Assembly: GCA_965652145.1 (NCBI GenBank)
Contig: CBFGTV010000009.1
Location: forward strand, 11,915 to 75,914
DNA: 64,000 bases
Direction of reading: 5' to 3'
Source: CBFGTV01 sp965652145
GTDB lineage: Bacteria > Bacillota > Clostridia > Peptostreptococcales > Natronincolaceae
Below, piece after piece: positions 60,313 to 64,000 of this stretch; positions within the stretch are counted from its first letter, which is position 1; every line of letters starts with the position of its first letter. The notes under the pieces were generated by a model. That model searched no databases. It saw only the letters and a program-made list of their open reading frames with translations, and was not told where the DNA came from. The position numbers and the translations under genes are program-made.

Positions 60313-60891
60313 CTATCTATTGCTTATGGCCATAATTTTGGCTCGTCTACCGGTGCCAATGATCAAATACTCTGTAAAATCTCCAGAAGGATATTGCGGA
60401 TAGTAATCATCCATATAGGTAATATTACCTTGTACTTTTACAATGCTGTAATCTTTAATCATATTTTTGCTGGTAAACTCTTCAAAGCCTATCCCTGAAT
60501 GGAACATAACAGTTTCTAAATCCAGATCCTGCTTTGCTTCATCAGCATTGTATGTTTCTAGTTTTTTAATCACAATTTCTTTAAAACCTTTATCCTGTTG
60601 ATAAATATTTTTAGAATTCTCTATTAGAATTTTTAAATCAGTAAATAGTTCTTTATCAATCAACTCATTCCAATGATCAAATTCACCAGTAATTTCTGCT
60701 AAATAATAATTACATACTGTTATTTCATAATTATTTTTTGGCTCTTCCTCTACAATAAACAGTCGTTCGTCTTTACTTATTGGATTTTGAAAATTTACCT
60801 GTATATCCTTTTTGTTATTTCTAAATAGTGCAAAGCCTGCTAAAATCACTAAAAAAACTATTGTTAATGAGATAATTTTCTTTGAAAGCAT
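60313..60891 (-). CDS. Internal-start product: 192-residue anchored protein
   Basis: If translation starts at the internal ATG with its own GGAGG, the product is a 192-residue protein with an N-terminal membrane anchor and an extracellular mixed alpha/beta domain (NNYEITVCNYYLAEITG, YLIIGTGRRAKIMAI at the end). The layout resembles small anchored NTF2-like (DUF4829-type) proteins, but this is only a guess. It may be made besides, or instead of, the fused form. Confidence 0.5.
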   Translation of the reverse strand: MLSKKIISLTIVFLVILAGFALFRNNKKDIQVNFQNPISKDERLFIVEEEPKNNYEITVCNYYLAEITGEFDHWNELIDKELFTDLKILIENSKNIYQQDKGFKEIVIKKLETYNADEAKQDLDLETVMFHSGIGFEEFTSKNMIKDYSIVKVQGNITYMDDYYPQYPSGDFTEYLIIGTGRRAKIMAISNR

Positions 60892-62004
60892 TGTATTCCT
60901 CCATTCAATAAAATGAAAAGTTGTTCTGTTTTCATGATGCTTCCAGTATACAAATTTATCATTTTGAAGACTAATATAATTAGATGACTCTCGTATTGAA
61001 GAAAAATCTTTTTTGTAGAGCCTATCTTTACTATAGCTATATATATATCCATATTGTGGAGTTAAAAACATAATAGCATCGTCACTTAAAATAGTCGAGT
61101 CAATTATGTCTACTCCCGATCTAATATTTTCAATTAGATATCGCTCAATAATTTCGTTGTTCTGAATTGAATACACTTTTCCACTATCTTCAATGGGGTA
61201 TTCATAAGCATACTCTGATGTGATTAGAAAATGATTCGTTCCAGTAATATGCATCGACTTATTATCAATAGTATATTTGCCTAATATATCGTCATCCTGT
61301 AGTGAATACTTTAAAATGTAATATTTTTCACATTCTTCTAAGTATTCATTGTTAGGCTCTAGCAGTTGGTAATATATTACTTCTTCAGTGCCCCCAGCAT
61401 ATACAACAACTTGACCAGTATATTTTCCATCACTTGAAAATCTATAGCTAGCTGACGCAATAGTATCAATCATATCAGTAGAAGGATTAATTCTAAGTAA
61501 ATTACTTTTTCCATAAATGTTATAATTTAGTAATATGTTTTCTTTTGAATTATATAAGTACGGCATTCTTTCACAAAAATCCTCATATAGAATTTTTTCA
61601 TGGTCCGGTGAGATTTCTTTCAATATAAAATACATGCCATCCCCCTTAGAGGATAGCATATTTTTATTTACAATTTCTAGTATTATAACAGAATTACCTA
61701 AACTTTTCATTTGAGTCATAATAACATTTGTTTTAGAATTATATATTTCCCGATGAGTTTCCCCTGTAGGAGGAACTAAATATAACCTAACCGTATTATC
61801 AAATGTACCATAAATCAACCCTTCCTCAAATTTATCTGCAAAGATAATATGTTTCTCTTCTAAAGAAGGCTCAATCTCTATTACATTTTCAATAAAACCT
61901 GGTGATTTTATTAATGAAGCATGTATTAAAACACTAAATAATATACATAGCATTAAAGATCCAAACAAAAGAAATTTTTGAGATTTTTTTGTTCTGATTA
62001 CCAT
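60313..62004 (-). CDS. Membrane-anchored propeller-like protein, probably two genes joined in frame
   Basis: One continuous frame of 563 residues. The first part (about 1-370) has an N-terminal membrane anchor (residues about 10-32) and repeated short beta-strand units (for example IASASYRFSSDGKYTGQVVV) like a beta-propeller. Then, after FHFIEWRN, comes a second signal-anchor sequence (MLSKKIISLTIVFLVILAG) and a further about 170-residue domain. GGAGGAATACA stands right before that internal ATG at 60891. So this looks like two neighbouring genes whose separating stop codon is missing. The ATG at 62004 (GGAGAAG upstream) overlaps the end of the C39-like gene by 7 nt. Function not recognised. 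Confidence 0.7.
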   Translation of the reverse strand: MVIRTKKSQKFLLFGSLMLCILFSVLIHASLIKSPGFIENVIEIEPSLEEKHIIFADKFEEGLIYGTFDNTVRLYLVPPTGETHREIYNSKTNVIMTQMKSLGNSVIILEIVNKNMLSSKGDGMYFILKEISPDHEKILYEDFCERMPYLYNSKENILLNYNIYGKSNLLRINPSTDMIDTIASASYRFSSDGKYTGQVVVYAGGTEEVIYYQLLEPNNEYLEECEKYYILKYSLQDDDILGKYTIDNKSMHITGTNHFLITSEYAYEYPIEDSGKVYSIQNNEIIERYLIENIRSGVDIIDSTILSDDAIMFLTPQYGYIYSYSKDRLYKKDFSSIRESSNYISLQNDKFVYWKHHENRTTFHFIEWRNTMLSKKIISLTIVFLVILAGFALFRNNKKDIQVNFQNPISKDERLFIVEEEPKNNYEITVCNYYLAEITGEFDHWNELIDKELFTDLKILIENSKNIYQQDKGFKEIVIKKLETYNADEAKQDLDLETVMFHSGIGFEEFTSKNMIKDYSIVKVQGNITYMDDYYPQYPSGDFTEYLIIGTGRRAKIMAISNR

Positions 62005-62708
62005 ATAATTGCACTTCTCCAATGTGCTCTATTAGCATTATATAAATCTGTACGTTCATACCATCTGTTGCCTAGACCTGGTCCATATGGATCTGTAATT
62101 CTTACTCTATCGCTATGTCTCAAATCCATACCACTTACATTAACAAAGTGTCCACTGGATCTATATGGAAATGCACTAACATTTCTTGTGTCTATATCTA
62201 ATACAGCAGGCATATTATTATTTAATCCCCATAACAACTTATCAGTCCAATCTGCCTTTTGAGTAAATGAATAATATACATAGTTTTTTCCAGTAAGTGT
62301 TCGTAATTTTTCTGCAATAACAGTCATATCAGTTCCACTTGTAGTTGTACCTAATAGCTTTGCATAGTTGGACTGACTTTCCGAACTTCCCTTTATAAAT
62401 TGAACAACTTGTTTAACAGTTGCAGGACCGCACCAATAACTTGTTTCTTGTTGATATACGGGAACATTTAATGTTATAAATGGAGCATCCGGATCATATA
62501 GTATGCTAAAATCTCTCTTTTCCATTTCTTTAAATTTTTGATTAAGAATATGTGCATCCTCAGGTGTCATAATATAAGGATTGGCACCTTCATCAAGAGA
62601 TAAGTCTCCATTTACATCTTCATTTGAAGAAGCATAAGAAAAGTTTGCTAAAAATGCAATACAGATAACTGTAAGTATAATGTTAGTTATTACCCTATTT
62701 TTTCTCAT
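61998..62708 (-). CDS. Secreted C39-like cysteine peptidase
   Basis: A 236-residue secreted protein of the C39_2 / papain-like type. Signal peptide (1-27), a linker, then the peptidase fold: QETSYWCGPATVKQVVQF with the catalytic cysteine, GHFVNVSGMD with the histidine and RITDPYG with the aspartate. Such enzymes stand alone and are not fused to a bacteriocin transporter. It overlaps the next gene, so the two are likely co-translated. Substrate unknown. Confidence 0.85.
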   Translation of the reverse strand: MRKNRVITNIILTVICIAFLANFSYASSNEDVNGDLSLDEGANPYIMTPEDAHILNQKFKEMEKRDFSILYDPDAPFITLNVPVYQQETSYWCGPATVKQVVQFIKGSSESQSNYAKLLGTTTSGTDMTVIAEKLRTLTGKNYVYYSFTQKADWTDKLLWGLNNNMPAVLDIDTRNVSAFPYRSSGHFVNVSGMDLRHSDRVRITDPYGPGLGNRWYERTDLYNANRAHWRSAIIW

Positions 62709-62891
62709 AATAAAACCTCCCCTTAAATTAAAATGCCGAAATTTAAAAACAGATTAATATTATAAGCATCACTAAGGTGATTTTTTTAAAAAATATTTAA
62801 AACTATTCATAATCTCACCCCCCTAATAAGTTAATAACTATACTTGAGAAAAAGTGCTGTAAAAATTTTACATGGACAGGATGCAGTACCC

Positions 62892-64000
62892 CTAGGATAC
62901 TTTCATCACTTTGAAAATTTCATTCAATGTCATTTGCTCTTTAGCTTTTTCATAGATCCAAGTAATCTGCTCTTTTTTAATCTGCTTCTGGACTTGTCTT
63001 GACCCTTTGGAGAAACTGTATTCCTTACTCTGGGTCATACAATATAAATGGGTTAAAGCAATTAGCGCCAAAAGCTTATCAATGGATTCTGTAGATCTGA
63101 CCTGGTATTTATTGAGTCCCAAATTGTTTTTAGCTTCTCTGAAAAAAATCTCTATGGGCCACCTCTGACTGTAGTATTCCAGGATTGTCTTTGTCTCTAA
63201 TTCTGGATTAGTTGAGAGGAATGCCCGGAGGGCTTTGGGGTGATTAAAAGCATCTTTAGGCCAACACATTAAAACAACAGCATTCTCTATCCCATTTAAG
63301 GCTCCTTCATATCGATAAACCCAGTCATCTATGCTGTTTACGGTCACGGAGCAAACGTCGCTTTTTTCTATGTACTGGGTAAAATCTTTTATTTTGATTC
63401 TAACTCCTTTAGGATAGATGATTCTGTTTGTTTTCAAGGCACCAATGAGATGGTACCCTCTTTTGAAGTGGGCTTGAATGACTTTTTCATTGGTAAACTA
63501 TGAATCACATAACCCATAGGCTCCTCCTACTGGTATTGGAAGATTTTCTACCAGTTCACATACCATTTCAATTTTGCTTTTGACGTCTTTGACATATCTT
63601 TCGATATGATAGATAAAAGACTTTTTACAACAGGAGAGCATCACACAAAGCATTTGGTGTCCATAGACCTGCTTTCTTTTTAGGTGAGAATGATGAAAAC
63701 CAGCGGCTTCAATAGGACGAATCGCCTGTAACGAAGGCTTTGTCTTTTCAACAATGGTATCATCAAAAATCACGAAGAAAGGCTCTTGAGTATCCTTTGA
63801 GAGCTTAAAAATCAGGCTAAGGACTGATTTCTTAATGGCCTGCCACATAAAAGCATGATTCCATTTTCCCTGGCTTAAGAATTTGCCTAAAGACGTTCTG
63901 TGACAGGCAGAGAGACTTAAGGTGGCCAAATCAGAGATTGTTCCACGATACCCCTTTTGAACAGCAGCAGTCATAAACTCAAGGATATGGATAAAATTAG
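62892..64000 (-). pseudogene. IS4/IS701-like transposase disrupted by an amber codon, cut by window edge
   Basis: A DDE transposase. The frame runs off the right edge of the window, and the ATG at 63974 is internal. Catalytic residues are visible: first Asp in FVIFDDTIVEK, second Asp in GLCDS, and the Glu in YYSQRWPIEIFFREAKNNLG. Between GLCDS and FTNEKVIQAH the reading frame has a single TAG (63495-63497), most simply a Trp TGG changed to TAG since relatives read DSWFTN or similar there. The frame is otherwise intact on both sides. No terminal repeats were identified. Confidence 0.88.

Noticed and set aside
60864..61052. Separate 62-codon open frame overlapping the fusion point
   Set aside because: It is a shifted frame of the propeller gene; useful only as a hint that an indel could have created the fusion.
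1..64000. CRISPR arrays, rRNA and tRNA genes
   Set aside because: No regularly spaced direct repeats and no cloverleaf or rRNA-like segments were seen on either strand.

Overview
The window looks like the chromosome of a motile, spore-forming, low-GC Gram-positive anaerobe of the class Clostridia, probably Clostridiaceae/Alkaliphilus-like. This is an inference from gene content and gene order. The evidence is: the comFC-yvyF-flgM-flgN-flgK-flgL-yviE-fliW-csrA-hag block and the mbl-flhO-flhP-fabZ order (both known from Bacillus and Clostridia), SLH-anchored surface proteins, a Spo0E-like phosphatase, a GerMN lipoprotein, an S-box riboswitch, a LevR-type sigma-54 activator, a rubrerythrin-like protein, and strong GGAGG ribosome binding sites. 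Nearly every gene is on the minus strand; the one clear plus-strand gene is a 52-residue Spo0E-like protein.

Layout in minus-strand regions. 1-2.2 kb: a macrodomain gene cut by the window edge, debris, and speE. 2.2-9.9 kb: a lactose/cellobiose-type PTS operon (MupG-like muramidase, EIIA, GH4 phospho-glycosidase, EIIC, EIIB, its own HPr) behind a near-perfect -24/-12 promoter, preceded by a LevR-type activator. 10.1-15.2 kb: livKHMGF branched-chain amino-acid ABC transporter. 15.3-20.4 kb: a 1600-residue SLH-anchored family 9 pectate lyase with a perfect CcpA cre at its start site and two copies of a palindromic operator in its leader. 20.4-24.6 kb: a YvyF-like zinc ribbon protein, rubrerythrin-like protein, Cys-rich protein, SLH lytic transglycosylase, HDOD protein, YjfB-like protein and a MITE-like repeat. 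24.6-37.1 kb: a surface-glycan cluster with enzymes for a 2,3-diacetamido-2,3-dideoxy-uronic acid nucleotide sugar, an asparagine-synthase-like protein and two large TPR glycosyltransferases. 37.2-44.1 kb: flagellin and the late flagellar operon. 44.2-48.1 kb: recD2 and metK under a SAM-I riboswitch. 48.1-49.6 kb: small membrane exporter, Spo0E-like gene and a 30-residue membrane peptide gene. 49.6-56.3 kb: GerMN lipoprotein, two-component system, phosphohexomutase, MurJ, FabZ. 56.5-60.0 kb: rod-binding protein, FlhP, FlhO, Mbl. 60.3-64.0 kb: a probably fused two-gene ORF, a secreted C39-like peptidase and a transposase killed by one amber codon.

How the parts fit. The glycan cluster sits directly downstream of hag, so its most likely product is a sugar placed on flagellin. 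The flagellar block carries its own control layer: sigma-28 promoters before flgM and hag, and a CsrA-type hairpin in the hag leader beside csrA and fliW. Carbon use is also tightly wired, with a sigma-54/LevR plus candidate cre arrangement at the PTS operon and a cre on the pectate lyase. The items most worth a second look are the flagellin-glycan cluster with its TPR-GT4-SGNH fusion, the MupG/GH4/HPr PTS operon, the 30-residue peptide gene with its own promoter and terminator, and the in-frame two-gene fusion at 60.3-62.0 kb.
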